DNA of 33,449 nucleotides, taken from contig JALHNX010000041.1 of NCBI GenBank assembly GCA_022843305.1, forward strand, positions 1 to 33,449, given 5' to 3'. The notes under the pieces are model-generated. The model did no database searches. It worked only from the letters and a program-made list of their open reading frames with translations, and was not told where the DNA came from. Every line of letters starts with the position of its first letter. Position 1 is the stretch's first letter. Origin of the DNA: Pyrinomonadaceae bacterium (lineage in GTDB: Bacteria > Acidobacteriota > Blastocatellia > Pyrinomonadales > Pyrinomonadaceae). This document shows positions 15,424 to 26,200 of the stretch, piece by piece. A program made the position numbers and the translations under genes.

Positions 15424-15497
15424 TAGAGTCGAGAGTCGAGAGTCGAGAGTCGAGAGTTTGAAATAAGATTTTACTCTCGACTCTCGACTCTCGACTA
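15424..15497. repeat. GAGTCGA-heptamer inverted repeat between the receptor gene and cheA
   Basis: Arms at 15424-15457 and 15473-15497 consist of GAGTCGA units in opposite orientation. The TAG stop of the receptor gene (15495-15497) forms the outer edge of one arm, and the cheA start is 7 bp from the other, so the hairpin lies in the intercistronic mRNA. Confidence 0.8.
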
Positions 15498-17018
15498 ATT
15501 CAAAAACAGATTCGAATCCGTCTGCGGAATGCGGCGCGAACTGCCGCGTTCTTCGGGCAGTTTGAACGGCGCGACCGAACCGCGCAGTTCGTCCGAAAGT
15601 TCGACGAGCATTTTCACCGATTCGGCGGCGCGTTTTGCGCCCGTCTGAACGAGTTCCGTAACTTTTGAGATATTGCCCATCGCTTTTGAAATATCGTCCG
15701 AGCTTTCCGCCTGCCGCTTTGCCGATTCGGAAATTGACTGAATAAGTTGGGCAAGCCGCGTCGAAACAAGCTCGATCTCGACGAGCGTTTGTCCGGCTTT
15801 GTCGGCGAGCGTCGAACCGATGACGACTTCGTGAATCGTTTCTTCCATCGAAGCAACAACGTCTTTGGTTTCCATCTGAATCGTCTGCGTCAGTGCGCCG
15901 ATCTGCTGTGTCAGGCGGTTTGAACGCTCCGCCAGACGCTCGACTTCTTCGGCGACGAGCGCGAAACCTTTGCCCGCTTCGCCGGCGGCTGATGCCTGCA
16001 AACTCGCGTTCAGGGCAAGCAGACTCGTGCGGTCGGAAAGGTCGTCAATCAGCCCGACGATCTGCGAGATTTCCTGCGAGCGTTCGCCGAGTTTTTTGAT
16101 CCGTTTGGCGGTTTCCTGCACCTGTTTGCGAATCGAATTCATCGCGTTGATATTGTCCTGCACGGCTTTCGTTCCGTAACGCGCATTGCTCAGAGAATCG
16201 GCGGCGACCTGTGCCGAAAGCGCGGCGTTTTCCGAAACGTCCTGAATCTGCAAAGCCATATTCGAGATCGCCGATGTCGTGCGCGAAATCTGCGAAGCCT
16301 GCGCTTCGCTTCCGCGTTCCAATTGTTCGGTCGTGTCGTTGATCGCGTTTGCCGAAGCCGAAACCTGAAACGTGACGTCTTTGACCTGTTTAATTAAAGA
16401 GCGCAGTTCGGTCGTCATAAAATTGAACGAACGCGCGATCGCGCCGGTCATCTCGGCGGAAACTTCCGCCTGCACGGTCAAATCTCCGGCGGCAACTTCC
16501 GAAACTTCGTCAAGCAGTTTTTTGATCGATTTTTCGAGCCGTTCGCGTTCGTCCTGCGTCTGCACGGAAGCGCGCAGTTTTTCGACCATATTTTTCAGCG
16601 AATTGCCCAACGCGTCCGAATCCGAACGCGGATTGATGCTTTCCGATAAATCGCCTTTCGCAATGCGCTCGGTGATCGCGGCTTTTTCCCGAAAATAATC
16701 GGAAGTTTCCTTAAGCGCAAAAATTAATTCATCTTCATCTTCGGGAAAATCGTCGAAAATTTCGCCGTTTGAAAGATGATGCGCGATTTCGGCGGCAGCT
16801 TTTGTCTGACGGCTGTGCTTAAAGTTTGAAAAATTGATGACGACAATCGAAAAGATCGCGGTGACGGCGGCAAAAACGGTCGTCGCCGCGCCCGCCAGTT
16901 TGTTTTCCGTCAAACCGAAATACGAAGCACCGACCAGAACCGCGCTCAAGATAAGCAGAATAATGGCAAGCAGTGAAGAAAGTTTGCCTAATAAGCCGAA
17001 TAATACATTTTTTTGCAT
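15495..17018 (-). CDS. methyl-accepting chemotaxis protein, PilJ-like, no periplasmic sensor domain
   Basis: The 507-residue receptor has two transmembrane segments (about 14-35 and 42-63) joined by only a few residues, so it has no periplasmic ligand domain. A cytoplasmic HAMP-like region follows (about 95-215, with [14 protein letters not shown] and [20 protein letters not shown] repeats). The long coiled-coil signalling domain has the hairpin tip [41 protein letters not shown]. The ASLQAS wording is closer to PilJ than to E. coli Tsr. It should form trimers of dimers that control CheA through CheW. AGGAG lies about 13 nt before the ATG. No C-terminal CheR-docking pentapeptide is visible. 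Confidence 0.9.
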   Translation of the reverse strand: MQKNVLFGLLGKLSSLLAIILLILSAVLVGASYFGLTENKLAGAATTVFAAVTAIFSIVVINFSNFKHSRQTKAAAEIAHHLSNGEIFDDFPEDEDELIFALKETSDYFREKAAITERIAKGDLSESINPRSDSDALGNSLKNMVEKLRASVQTQDERERLEKSIKKLLDEVSEVAAGDLTVQAEVSAEMTGAIARSFNFMTTELRSLIKQVKDVTFQVSASANAINDTTEQLERGSEAQASQISRTTSAISNMALQIQDVSENAALSAQVAADSLSNARYGTKAVQDNINAMNSIRKQVQETAKRIKKLGERSQEISQIVGLIDDLSDRTSLLALNASLQASAAGEAGKGFALVAEEVERLAERSNRLTQQIGALTQTIQMETKDVVASMEETIHEVVIGSTLADKAGQTLVEIELVSTRLAQLIQSISESAKRQAESSDDISKAMGNISKVTELVQTGAKRAAESVKMLVELSDELRGSVAPFKLPEERGSSRRIPQTDSNLFLN

Positions 17019-17135
17019 TTTCTGGATTTTCTCCTGTTGTCTTTTTTCTTCATAAACGTGAGCGGAAAGATTCGTATAAACGGTTGCCGCAAAAGCATTT
17101 CAACGGCATTCTTCCAGAGTTTTTTCGGCATCGTG

Positions 17136-18722
17136 TTAGTTTTCCTCAAAAGTTAAAGATTTAGTCGGTTCATTCTCGAAAGTATTTGGGAAATTCGTTT
17201 CAATCCGATACTTCGTTTCGGTAACGGGTGTTTGCGGTAATTTGAAATCATTAACCGCGAGCGGCAGATTGGCGAGCGTGGCGGTCAACGCGGCAATTGA
17301 TTTTTCGGATTGTTTGAGCGATTCGACCGACATTTCGGTTTCCGCGATTGAACCGATAAAAACCTGAAAAGCCTTTTCGGTTTCAGCCGCTTGCTCGCTC
17401 GAATCGGCGGTCAGCTGGTCTTGCAGATTCAAAATCTGCGTAATGTGTTTTTCGAGTTCGCTCATAGAATTGCCGGTTTCGACGGCAAATTTCGACAAAT
17501 TGGCGGCTTCGTGAACGGTTGATTTCAAAAAGCGTTCGACTTCGCCGATGTCGCCGGTCATCGCTTTGTTGAGCGTCGAAATTTGTTTATTCGTATTATC
17601 GGCGCGTGCCGCGATGCGTTTGATCTCATCGGCAACAACCGAAAATCCGCGTCCCGATTCGCCGAAATCGCCGGCTTGAATCGAAGCGTTCAAGGCGACC
17701 GTGCTTGTGCGGTGCGCCAGATCGCCGACGGTGCGGGCGATCTTGCCGATCTCCTGCGCGTGTTCGTTCAATCGTCCGAGACGGCTGACGGCTTCCTGCA
17801 ACTGTTTGCGAAGCTGCGCGGCGGAATTGATATTTTCCTGCGCGGTCTGCGTTCCTTTACGCGCTTTTTCGATGGATTGATTGGCGGACTGCACCGCGCC
17901 CGAAAAATTTTCGGAGATTTTCTGAACGCTGTTCGGAATTTCCTTGAGCGTGAACGCGGCTTGATTCATTTCCTGCATCTTCGCCTCGTTTTGCTGGATG
18001 ACGGATTGCAGAATGTGGCGGACATCTGCCGCCGAAGTTTGCGTGGTTGCCGAATCATCACGAACCTGCGCGACGATTCCGCTCAAATGATTGAGCAAAA
18101 ATTTGAGCGTTTCGGAAATTTCTTTGGTTTCCTTGAAATCCGCCGTCACGTCCGCGTCGAGATTGTATTTGCGGACGCGCCCGATTTCTTCGGTAATTTG
18201 CGCGACCGAATTTTGCAGTTTTTCTAATTTTTGTTTGGCATCAATCGAATCTCTGACCTTAGCGAGCAGTTTTTGAAAAGCGGCAAGCAGGCGGTCGCTG
18301 TTTTGCAAAGGCGAAAGCGCGATGTCGGTGTTGCCCGTCGAAACCTCGTCCATCAGATTCACGAGCTTCTGAATTTGCTGGCTGTTGCGGTGCAGCGTTT
18401 CCAGCAGTTCGTCGGTTTCAATCGAACCCGACGTTTTCGGCAGGGAAGTTGACGCGCTGCGCTCCAGACTTTTTGCCAGCAGCGAAACTTTTTCAATCGG
18501 GCTGACGACTTCGTTCGACAGCCACCAGCCGAAAACCATAACCGTGAAAGCGAGAAACAAAAACGGCACGAAAACCGCGTAAAAAGTATCGTTGACGACA
18601 AAAGAAACGATTAAATAAGAAATCAAGCCGAAGGTGCAGATAAAAAAAGCCAACGCGCTCGTCGCAAGCCAGATTTTGCCTTTGAGCGAATTGAGCAGGG
18701 AGTTTGGTGTGTATCGAGCCAT
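17136..18722 (-). CDS. methyl-accepting chemotaxis protein, second PilJ-like receptor
   Basis: The 528-residue receptor has two transmembrane segments (about 16-40 and 47-67) with a short external loop, a HAMP segment starting at LSNEVVSPIEKV, and a coiled-coil signalling domain. The tip reads DLAHRTSTVALNASIQAGDFGESGRGFSVVADEIKRIAARADN, less canonical than in the neighbouring receptor. It therefore also lacks a periplasmic ligand domain. Two different tips in one operon suggest mixed arrays or separate inputs to the same CheA. GGAG is 7 nt upstream of the ATG. It is followed by the other receptor after 117 bp. Confidence 0.88.
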   Translation of the reverse strand: MARYTPNSLLNSLKGKIWLATSALAFFICTFGLISYLIVSFVVNDTFYAVFVPFLFLAFTVMVFGWWLSNEVVSPIEKVSLLAKSLERSASTSLPKTSGSIETDELLETLHRNSQQIQKLVNLMDEVSTGNTDIALSPLQNSDRLLAAFQKLLAKVRDSIDAKQKLEKLQNSVAQITEEIGRVRKYNLDADVTADFKETKEISETLKFLLNHLSGIVAQVRDDSATTQTSAADVRHILQSVIQQNEAKMQEMNQAAFTLKEIPNSVQKISENFSGAVQSANQSIEKARKGTQTAQENINSAAQLRKQLQEAVSRLGRLNEHAQEIGKIARTVGDLAHRTSTVALNASIQAGDFGESGRGFSVVADEIKRIAARADNTNKQISTLNKAMTGDIGEVERFLKSTVHEAANLSKFAVETGNSMSELEKHITQILNLQDQLTADSSEQAAETEKAFQVFIGSIAETEMSVESLKQSEKSIAALTATLANLPLAVNDFKLPQTPVTETKYRIETNFPNTFENEPTKSLTFEEN

Positions 18723-18749
18723 ATTTTTCTCCGGGATGCGAAAAGCCTT

Positions 18750-19274
18750 TTAGCTTAATATGAGAGAAGAAAAGAGTTTCTCCGTGTCGAGCAAATTGAC
18801 GGAAGCAGTTTTGTAAACCGCTTTTCCGAAAAGCTGAAAATCTTCGGCGGGCTGAATATTGTTGATATTCAGCGTAATAATTTCGCTCAAACGGTCAACC
18901 GGAAAAGCGACGGAGGAAGCCGAATTTTTCGCCTTTAGAACGATCAATTTGCTTTTTGACGAATCCGAAGCGCGGTTTTTATCGCAGATTTTCGACAGAT
19001 TCAGAACGGAAATTATCGCGCCGCGCAGATTGGCAATGCCGTGAAGCCAATCGGGCGAATTCGGCAGCGGCGTAAAATCGAGCGGGCGGACGATTTCCGC
19101 GACCTGTTCGGCGGAAACCGCGAAAAGTTCGTCATCCAAAAAAAAGACGACGAATTTTTCGTCATCTGAATTTTCCGTTTGTTCGTCTTTGGGAAGAGAT
19201 TCGGTGAGGTTCGGTAAATTTAGTGAGGATAAATCATCAAACAACGGTTCAAGAAAGGGGATTGTGTTGTTCAT
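18750..19274 (-). CDS. CheW-like chemotaxis adaptor (PilI-like)
   Basis: The 174-residue protein carries an acidic N-terminal extension of about 38 residues and then a CheW domain: KFVVFFLDDELFAVSAEQVAEIVRP (39-63), WLHGIANLRGAIISVLNLSKI (about 76-96, the conserved G-x-x-N-x-R-G) and ASSVAFPVDRLSEII. It couples the receptors to the CheA kinase in the cytoplasm. It is the second gene of the operon, between the TPR-REC protein and the first receptor. A single CheW for two receptors and one CheA is the minimum set; CheR and CheB are not nearby. Confidence 0.92.
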   Translation of the reverse strand: MNNTIPFLEPLFDDLSSLNLPNLTESLPKDEQTENSDDEKFVVFFLDDELFAVSAEQVAEIVRPLDFTPLPNSPDWLHGIANLRGAIISVLNLSKICDKNRASDSSKSKLIVLKAKNSASSVAFPVDRLSEIITLNINNIQPAEDFQLFGKAVYKTASVNLLDTEKLFSSLILS

Positions 19275-19297
19275 TTGAGTTTTCTCGCTTTTATATT

Positions 19298-21862
19298 TCA
19301 GTTGAGGTAAGTTTCAACCGTTTTCATCAAAGTTTCGGGACCGAAAGGCTTGGTGATATAACCGCTCGTGCCAGCCATTCTGCCGCGCACTTTGTCGAAA
19401 AATCCGTCTTTACCCGAAATCATCACGACCGGAACGTCTTTCGTCGTTTCGTTGTTGCGGATGAGTTTGCAAACCTGATAACCGTCCATCCGCGGCATCG
19501 TGATGTCGAGCAAAACCAGATCGGGTTTTAATTCGTTGATTTTTTCGAGCGCATCAACGCCGTCAATCGCGCAGACAACTTCGTGTCCGCATTTTTCGAG
19601 CTTGCCCGAAATCAGTTTGCGAACTGTCGGGCTGTCGTCAACGACGAGAATCTTGCGGTTTTTCGGCATCAGATCGTGCGCGTTTTGCTGTTCTTCCATT
19701 TCCGAAAGCCGGATTGCCAGCGCGTTGACCTGCGCGTCCAAAAGTACGTTGCTCTGATTCAGCCGCACGGATTCCTGTAAATAAAGGAAACCCTGCCGAT
19801 AATTTTTGAGATTGATATGCCCGACTCCGAGATTCATCATCTGTTCGGCAGAAAGCCCGTAGCTTTCGTTTTCGCGTTCCAGACTTTCGACCGATTGCTG
19901 AAGTTTTTCCTGATTGGCGGTTTGCTGACCGAGAATCATTTCCAGATCGGAAAGCGTTAAAACCGTCTGACACGCGCCGCACGAAAATGCCTGTTTTTCG
20001 TTTTCGGCATCGCAGAACGGGCAAAGGATCGTTTCGGCTTTCGGTTGCGAAGGCGCTTCTTCGCTCTGCGGCTCAGACGTTTCTTGCGCGTTCATCGAAA
20101 CTTGTTCTTCGACCTGTTCTTCGGCAAATGCTTGTGAATGATTTTCTTCAAAAGACATCGGCGGTTCGGCGGCAACTTCGGCGGCATAAAATGCGGTCGG
20201 CGCTTCTTCGACAAACGGATTTTCCGTCGCGGAAAACAGGGCGGTCGGCTCTTTAAATGAATTTTCCTCGGCGGCGGGCGAATAATTCATAAAAACGCCC
20301 GGCGAAGTATTTCGCCATTCTTCGGTCGGCTGTTCACTGACCGTTTCAAAATTCGTTTCGGCAAAATTCTCCGCGCTTTCGAGTTGTTCTTCACCGGCAA
20401 AGAGCGGCGCAAAATCTTCCGCGTCGTAATTTGCCTGCTGTGTTTTATGAATGTCGTCCGATTCGTCTGAGTTTCGAAAATAATCGGCGGCTTCGTTGTT
20501 TTCTTGCAACCCGGCAAAAGCCCAGTGCATTTCGGCTTCTTCGGCTTCGGTTTCCGCCGTCAGATCCTTCTGCGGTTCAGAGAATTGAACCGCGTTTTCC
20601 TGACTTTCTTCCATTTCGAAGCGAACTTCGGAGGTTTGAAAATCTTCGCTGAAACTTTCCTGTTCCGCGTTAAATTGATTTTGCTCCGGCTCCTGTTCGC
20701 CGAAATTCATCGCTTCGGGTTGCTGATAGTCCGCATCGAAACTCAGATCCTGCGTCGGATTTTCGGCTTGCGCGAACTGTTCATAATTCGTATTTTCAGC
20801 GGCGGCAAATTCGGGCTGAACGTTTTCAAACTGTTCAAAATGATTTTCAGCCTGTTCGAAGTAAGCCGTTTCCGGTTCGCTGAAATCGGCAGCCTGCTGT
20901 TCCGTTTCGCTTTCCGCCGAAAATTCCGGTTCGGCAGGCGATTCGGTAAAAGATTCGTCCGACGAATAATCCGACGGCGAATAATCCGCAAATTCGGCGG
21001 GCGCTTCTTCGTGCCGGTCGGCGGCAAATTCCGCCGATTCTTCCGCTTTCGGCTGTTCGGCGACCTTATCCGCGAGCATTCGCCACGAGGCGAGATTCGC
21101 CCGCGCCATTTCGTTTTCGGGATTTAAGGCGCGCAGTTTCAAGAAACATTCGGCGCGTTCTTCGAACGAACCAGCAATATGCGACTTTAAAACCCACGCG
21201 TCTTCCATTTCGGAATCGCGGTTCAAAACCGTTTCGACCGTTTTTTTCGCTTCATCGTGTCTGCCGTCAAAAGCGGCGGTCAGCGCGACTTGAAAAAGGT
21301 TTTGCGTTTTTTGCGATTCCATTAACCTGAGCGACATCTGCGCGGTTTCGTTTGCGGGATTGACGCTCAGAACTTTTTCAAAACAGGCGGTTTTTTCTTC
21401 TTCCGAATCGGCAACCGACGCGAGCCAGAGCCACGCCATTTCGTTTTCGGCTTCGTGTCCGAGTGCCTGCTCGAAACATTGCCGCGCAAAATCTTTGCGG
21501 TTATCGCTGACGGCATCCATTCCGCGCTGAACGAGCGTTTTGGCAAGCAGCGATTTGGTCGCTTTGTTCCATTCCAAAGCGCGTTCGTTTTCAGGATTGA
21601 TGCGCAGAACATTGTTGAGAAAAACGAGCAGTTCTTCGGGATATTCGCTGATCGAAGCGAGCCAGAGCCATGCGTTTTCGTTGTCGGCATCGGTTTCCGT
21701 AACGCGCAGCAGCAGGTTTCGCGCTTCGGCGCGTTTGCCTTCCTGCGCGGCTTTAACGCCTTCCCGAAACATTCTTTCGGTTTCGGAAGACACATTCTGA
21801 CTGACAACCTCTTTTTCGACAAACGGAACAGCGGAACTATTATGTTCAAATTCTAATCTCAT
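19298..21862 (-). CDS. TPR - acidic linker - zinc ribbon - response regulator fusion protein
   Basis: The 854-residue protein begins with tetratricopeptide-like repeats (about 25-275), several with the ENAWLWLAS signature. A very acidic Phe/Gln-rich low-complexity region follows (about 280-600). Then come a zinc ribbon with CPFC and CGAC (Cys614, 617, 628, 631), one more TPR-like pair (about 680-730), and a C-terminal CheY-like receiver (about 735-854). The receiver has Asp742/743, phospho-Asp786 in LLDITMP, Ser816 and Lys838. The receiver resembles PilG/PilH. It is the first gene of the chemosensory operon, so it is the likely output protein of CheA, linking phosphorylation to protein contacts. 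No DNA-binding domain is visible. Confidence 0.85.
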   Translation of the reverse strand: MRLEFEHNSSAVPFVEKEVVSQNVSSETERMFREGVKAAQEGKRAEARNLLLRVTETDADNENAWLWLASISEYPEELLVFLNNVLRINPENERALEWNKATKSLLAKTLVQRGMDAVSDNRKDFARQCFEQALGHEAENEMAWLWLASVADSEEEKTACFEKVLSVNPANETAQMSLRLMESQKTQNLFQVALTAAFDGRHDEAKKTVETVLNRDSEMEDAWVLKSHIAGSFEERAECFLKLRALNPENEMARANLASWRMLADKVAEQPKAEESAEFAADRHEEAPAEFADYSPSDYSSDESFTESPAEPEFSAESETEQQAADFSEPETAYFEQAENHFEQFENVQPEFAAAENTNYEQFAQAENPTQDLSFDADYQQPEAMNFGEQEPEQNQFNAEQESFSEDFQTSEVRFEMEESQENAVQFSEPQKDLTAETEAEEAEMHWAFAGLQENNEAADYFRNSDESDDIHKTQQANYDAEDFAPLFAGEEQLESAENFAETNFETVSEQPTEEWRNTSPGVFMNYSPAAEENSFKEPTALFSATENPFVEEAPTAFYAAEVAAEPPMSFEENHSQAFAEEQVEEQVSMNAQETSEPQSEEAPSQPKAETILCPFCDAENEKQAFSCGACQTVLTLSDLEMILGQQTANQEKLQQSVESLERENESYGLSAEQMMNLGVGHINLKNYRQGFLYLQESVRLNQSNVLLDAQVNALAIRLSEMEEQQNAHDLMPKNRKILVVDDSPTVRKLISGKLEKCGHEVVCAIDGVDALEKINELKPDLVLLDITMPRMDGYQVCKLIRNNETTKDVPVVMISGKDGFFDKVRGRMAGTSGYITKPFGPETLMKTVETYLN

Positions 21863-22052
21863 ATATTTTTTGCGGCACTAATTTGAATTTTGGGGATTCT
21901 CCGAGAAATTTTGGACAGATTGAGGGCGCAAAGCCGACATCCGGTTTAAATCTTACAGCAAAGTAAGTGCCATATTACGAAAATCTTAAAGGGTTTGAGT
22001 TAAATTAAGTTTTAATTGATAATTAGCGTTACGAAAAGCAATTCCAAAGGTC

Positions 22053-22068
22053 TTTCAGTGAACTGAAA
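22053..22068. promoter_or_regulatory. palindrome TTTCAGT-GA-ACTGAAA between divergent genes
   Basis: A perfect palindrome with 7-bp arms lies in the 272-bp gap between the divergent chemosensory operon and the flavoprotein gene. It is nearer the latter (67 bp before its ATG). It could be an operator for either. No matching regulator was identified. Nothing else in the gap is clear. Confidence 0.3.
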
Positions 22069-22134
22069 AACAAAGAAAGTGACAAAATTTGGTAGTTATT
22101 CGATGACAAAGAGTGGTAATTTTTGGAAAAAAAG

Positions 22135-23067
22135 ATGCTCGATCAAACGCGCGTAAAATTTGATGTCGTCATTGTCGGCGGCGGCATCGCCGGACTTTCG
22201 ACCGCGCTCTGGTGCGATGAACTTGGGCTTTCCGCTCTGATCCTGGAAGAAAAAAAGGAACTCGGCGGACAGCTTCTGTGGGTTCATAACGAAATAAAAA
22301 ATTATCCCGGCAGAGAAGCGAAAAACGGGCGCGAGCTATGCGACGCGTTTCTCGAACAAATCGGTAAACGCCAATTCGAGCTGCGGTTACAGGTGCGAAT
22401 CGCCAAAATTGATCCGGAAAAAAAAGAAATCCTTCTCGCGGACGGCACAAAATTTGCTGCCCGCGCCGTCGTCATTGCGACCGGCATTCGGCGGCGAAAA
22501 TTGAATGTTGCCGGCGAAGACGAATTTCAGGAACGCGGAATTATCGAATCGGGCAAAAAAAACGCGGATTCGGTCGCGGGAAAAAAGGTTCTGATTGTCG
22601 GCGGCGGCGACGCAGCGTTTGAAAACGCTTTGATTTTGTCGGAAGCTGCCGAGAGCGTCACGCTCGTTCATCGCCGAAAGGATTTTCGTGCGCGCCCGGA
22701 ATTTACCGAAAAAGTCAAAAATCATCCGAAAGTTACGATTTTCACCGAAACCGCCGTTCAAAAAATTTCGGGCGGCGAACGGGTTGAAAGCGTCGAACTC
22801 AAAAATCTCTCAAACGGCGAAACGCGTAAAATAGCGGTTGACGCGATTTTAATCCGTATCGGCGTTGAACCGAACACGGAACAATTTCGCGGAACATTGG
22901 AATTAGACGAAAACGGCTACATCGAAGTAAATCGAAACTGCGAGGCGAGCATAAAAGGAATTTTTGCTGTCGGTGATGCGGCTAATCCGCTTGCCCCGAC
23001 CGTCAGCAGTGCCGCCGGAATGGGTGCAACCGCCGCAAAAGTAATTTTTTCTTTGCTAAATCTTTAA
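22135..23067 (+). CDS. thioredoxin-reductase-like FAD/NAD(P) oxidoreductase lacking the CxxC pair
   Basis: The 310-residue flavoprotein has the two-nucleotide-binding plan of TrxB: FAD site VVIVGGGIAG (11-20), ATG at the end of the FAD strand (AVVIATGIRR), NAD(P) site VLIVGGGDAA (152-161) followed by HRRKDFRARPE, and the closing FAVGDAANP. In TrxB the active cysteines follow the RG segment; here the equivalent is ERGIIESGKK, with no cysteine, so the disulfide chemistry is lost. Such proteins act as ferredoxin/flavodoxin-NADP reductases or relay electrons to other partners. I start at the ATG at 22135; a TTG at 22123 is possible. The gene stands alone. Confidence 0.85.
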   Translation: MLDQTRVKFDVVIVGGGIAGLSTALWCDELGLSALILEEKKELGGQLLWVHNEIKNYPGREAKNGRELCDAFLEQIGKRQFELRLQVRIAKIDPEKKEILLADGTKFAARAVVIATGIRRRKLNVAGEDEFQERGIIESGKKNADSVAGKKVLIVGGGDAAFENALILSEAAESVTLVHRRKDFRARPEFTEKVKNHPKVTIFTETAVQKISGGERVESVELKNLSNGETRKIAVDAILIRIGVEPNTEQFRGTLELDENGYIEVNRNCEASIKGIFAVGDAANPLAPTVSSAAGMGATAAKVIFSLLNL

Positions 23068-23284
23068 TAAGCATTATAATGAGGGCGGAATTATTCACGA
23101 AATTTTGAATTTTATCCAGTCTTTTCAATATTATTAGAAATTAAAAAAAACGAATTTACCTGAATACACGCGGTTTTTATAGTGTTTCAGGCATACCGTT
23201 TCAAATGGAACGCAAAATGCCTTGTTCGATTTAATAAAGCATTTATCCGCTATCATATATCGAAACAAAATATTAGGAGGAGCT

Positions 23285-26200
23285 ATGAATTTTAGCATTG
23301 TAAAAACGAAAGTTTTTCAGTTTTTAACGACGATGCTGTTTTCGGTCTTTTTGGTAAGCAGCGTCAATGCGCAATCAGGGACAACCGGGGTTAACGGAAC
23401 GGTCACTGACCAAACCGGAGCGGCTGTTCCGGGAGCCACCGTTAGATTAGTTAACCCGGCAACCGGATTTACCCGAAGTATGACAACGAATAATGACGGT
23501 AAATTCAATTTTCCGGGACTTCAGCCGGCGACATACCGTGTCGAAGTTGAAGCCCCAAACTTCAAAAAATTAATCAATACGAATGTTCAGGCTTTGGTTG
23601 ATAAGCCGATTGATATTAATCTTGCACTTGAGCCGGGAGACGTTTCGGCGGTGGTTGATGTGACATCGAACAGCATCGAGTCAATAGTTAATACACAGGA
23701 CGCGAGTATCGGAAACAATTTCGTTCCGAAACAGATTACGGAGCTTCCGACGAATTTGGGTCGCGTACAAAATCTTTTGAGTTTGCAGCCCGCCGTTACG
23801 CGCGAAGGTTATGTTGCGGGCGGCAGAAGCGACCAGGCAAACATTCTGCTTGACGGAGTTGACATTAACGATCAGCAAACCGGCGGTCGAAGCGATCAGT
23901 TTCAGACAAGTCAGGAAACGGTCTTAAGATCAACCATCGAATCGGTCGAAGAGTTTCGTATCACGACGACGAATGCGAACGCGAATCTCGGACGTTCGTC
24001 AGGTGCGCAGATTTCGCTGATTACGCGGCGTGGAACAAACGACTTTAGCGGCGCGGTTTATTATTACTATCGTCCGACCGCTTTTTCCGCCAATTCCTTT
24101 TTTAATAATGCGGCAGGCGTATACGGACCGAACGATCAGGCGGTTATTGACGGCTTATTTCAAGCCGGCGAGCAACGAGCGCCGCGTCCGAGTCTGGCGC
24201 GCGATGTTTTTGGCGGAAGAATCGGCGGACCAATTATTAAAGACAGATTTTTCTTCTTTTACGCTTATGAAGGACAGCGCGAACAGCGCGAGGTTTCGGT
24301 TACGAGAGTCGTGCCTTTAGCGCATGTAGGACAGGGACAGCTGAGATTTTTCGGCGCCGCTCCGGGCGACGCGCCGGGAACGAACCGTCTGATCACACTG
24401 ACGACCGCCCAACTTAATCAGATCTATAACGTTGTCGGCATAAATCCGGCGGCGGTTGCGGTTCTTGCCGGCGCGGCTTCGCGCTATTCGGCTAACGACA
24501 CATCGGTCGGAGACGGTGTCAACACGGGCGGTTTTCGTTTTAACGCCGCGACGACCACCAAAGAAAATACGCATATCGCGCGGTTTGATTATCGCATCAA
24601 CTCAAAGCAAACTTTATCCTTCCGCGGCAATTACCAGTATGACATCTTAGCGGGAATTTCGCAGTTTCCCGATACACCCGCCGGTGCGCTCTGGGAGCAT
24701 CCGTGGGGATTCGTGGTCGCCCACGACTGGTCTATCAGCAGCAATAAATTTAACAATTTCCGCTACGGATTGACCCGGCAGGCTTTCAGCACACAGGGCG
24801 ATTCGAGCGAAAACAGCGTTAACTTCCGGTTTGTTTATCAGCCGTTAGCATTTGCCCGAACATTAAGCCGGATTACGCCGACCCATAATATCACGGATGA
24901 TTTTACGTGGATTAAAGGCGACCATACGTTTCAGTTCGGTGTCAACGCGCGCATTGTCAGAAATCAACGCATAGATTTCGGCAGTTCATATGACGACGCG
25001 GTAATGAACCCTTCATTTTACCAGTCGTCGGGTCGTATTCTCGACCAGGCGGTCAGTGCTGCCGGATATACGGTTCCGACCAGCCAGCGCACAATTATTC
25101 AAAACGCGGCGGCATCTTTGATCGGACGGTATTCGCAATATAGCGGAAACTTTATCTTCGACCTTGACGGAAACATCGTTGAAGCGGGAACGCCGACCGA
25201 AAGAACTTTCGCCACCGAAGAATACGATGTTTATTTTCAGGATGTCTGGAGACCCTTTCGTAATCTGACCTTGACTTTAGGATTGCGTTGGGGCTTTAGC
25301 CGTCCGGTTTATGAAAAGAACGGTTTTCAGGTCGTCACGACGGAAGCACTCGGCGATTTCTTTGAACGCCGGAAAGCGGCTGCTTTGCAGGGCAGAGCGT
25401 TAAATGACCTGATTGATTTTGAAAGAGCCGGACCGGAAAATAGAGGTCCCGGATTCTACCGTGCGGACTGGAATAATTTTCAACCGCGTATCGCCGCTGC
25501 CTGGTCGCCGAGTTTTGAAAATAAATTCCTGCGAGCCTTGTTCGGTAAGGAGGGCGAGTCGGTTGTTCGCGGCGGTTTTGCCATTACCAACGACTATTTC
25601 GGTCAGCAGTTAGCGGTTAGTTTTGACGGTCTCTCGTCAATCGGTTTTACTTCCTCGACCACTATCGCGGCTAACACTTACAACATTACCACCAATCCGG
25701 CACCGCTTTTTACCGGATTCAATCAGAATATCCGCGCCCTTCCGGGCATTCCCGCTCCGGTGCAGAGATTTGCCGAGCCGGTCAGCCCGGAATGTCTGGC
25801 AGGCATAGAATGGTGTCCGCAGCGTATCGAAGTTTCGCTCGATAGAACCATTACCACGCCGACTCATTACTCCTGGAATGTGTCCTATGGTCGTGAGCTT
25901 CCGTTCGGAATGTACTTCGAAGGGTCTTACATCGGTCGCAAAGCCCGTAATTTGTTGGGCGCACGCGACGTGATGGCTTTGAACAATCTGGTTGATACAT
26001 CAGGTATGGACTGGTACACGGCGGCGGGAATGGTTCACGATTTGCGGGCGGCAAATGTGGCATTTGACTCGCCAAGCGTAAATATTCCGTATTTTAACAA
26101 TATCTTCGGGGCAGGAATGCCCGCCCGTGTAAGAGCCATTATCGAACGAGAATTCGGTTTCGATGACCCGACTTTCGCCGGTTTGAACCCGACACAGACG

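Noticed and set aside
20504-21127. 207-codon plus-strand frame rich in Phe, Arg, Ile
   Set aside because: It is the antisense of the acidic low-complexity region of the TPR-REC gene, whose composition keeps several frames open. No start context.
23222-23284. Possible extended start of the TonB-dependent receptor
   Set aside because: AGGAGG at 23275-23280 and the following signal peptide place the start at 23285.
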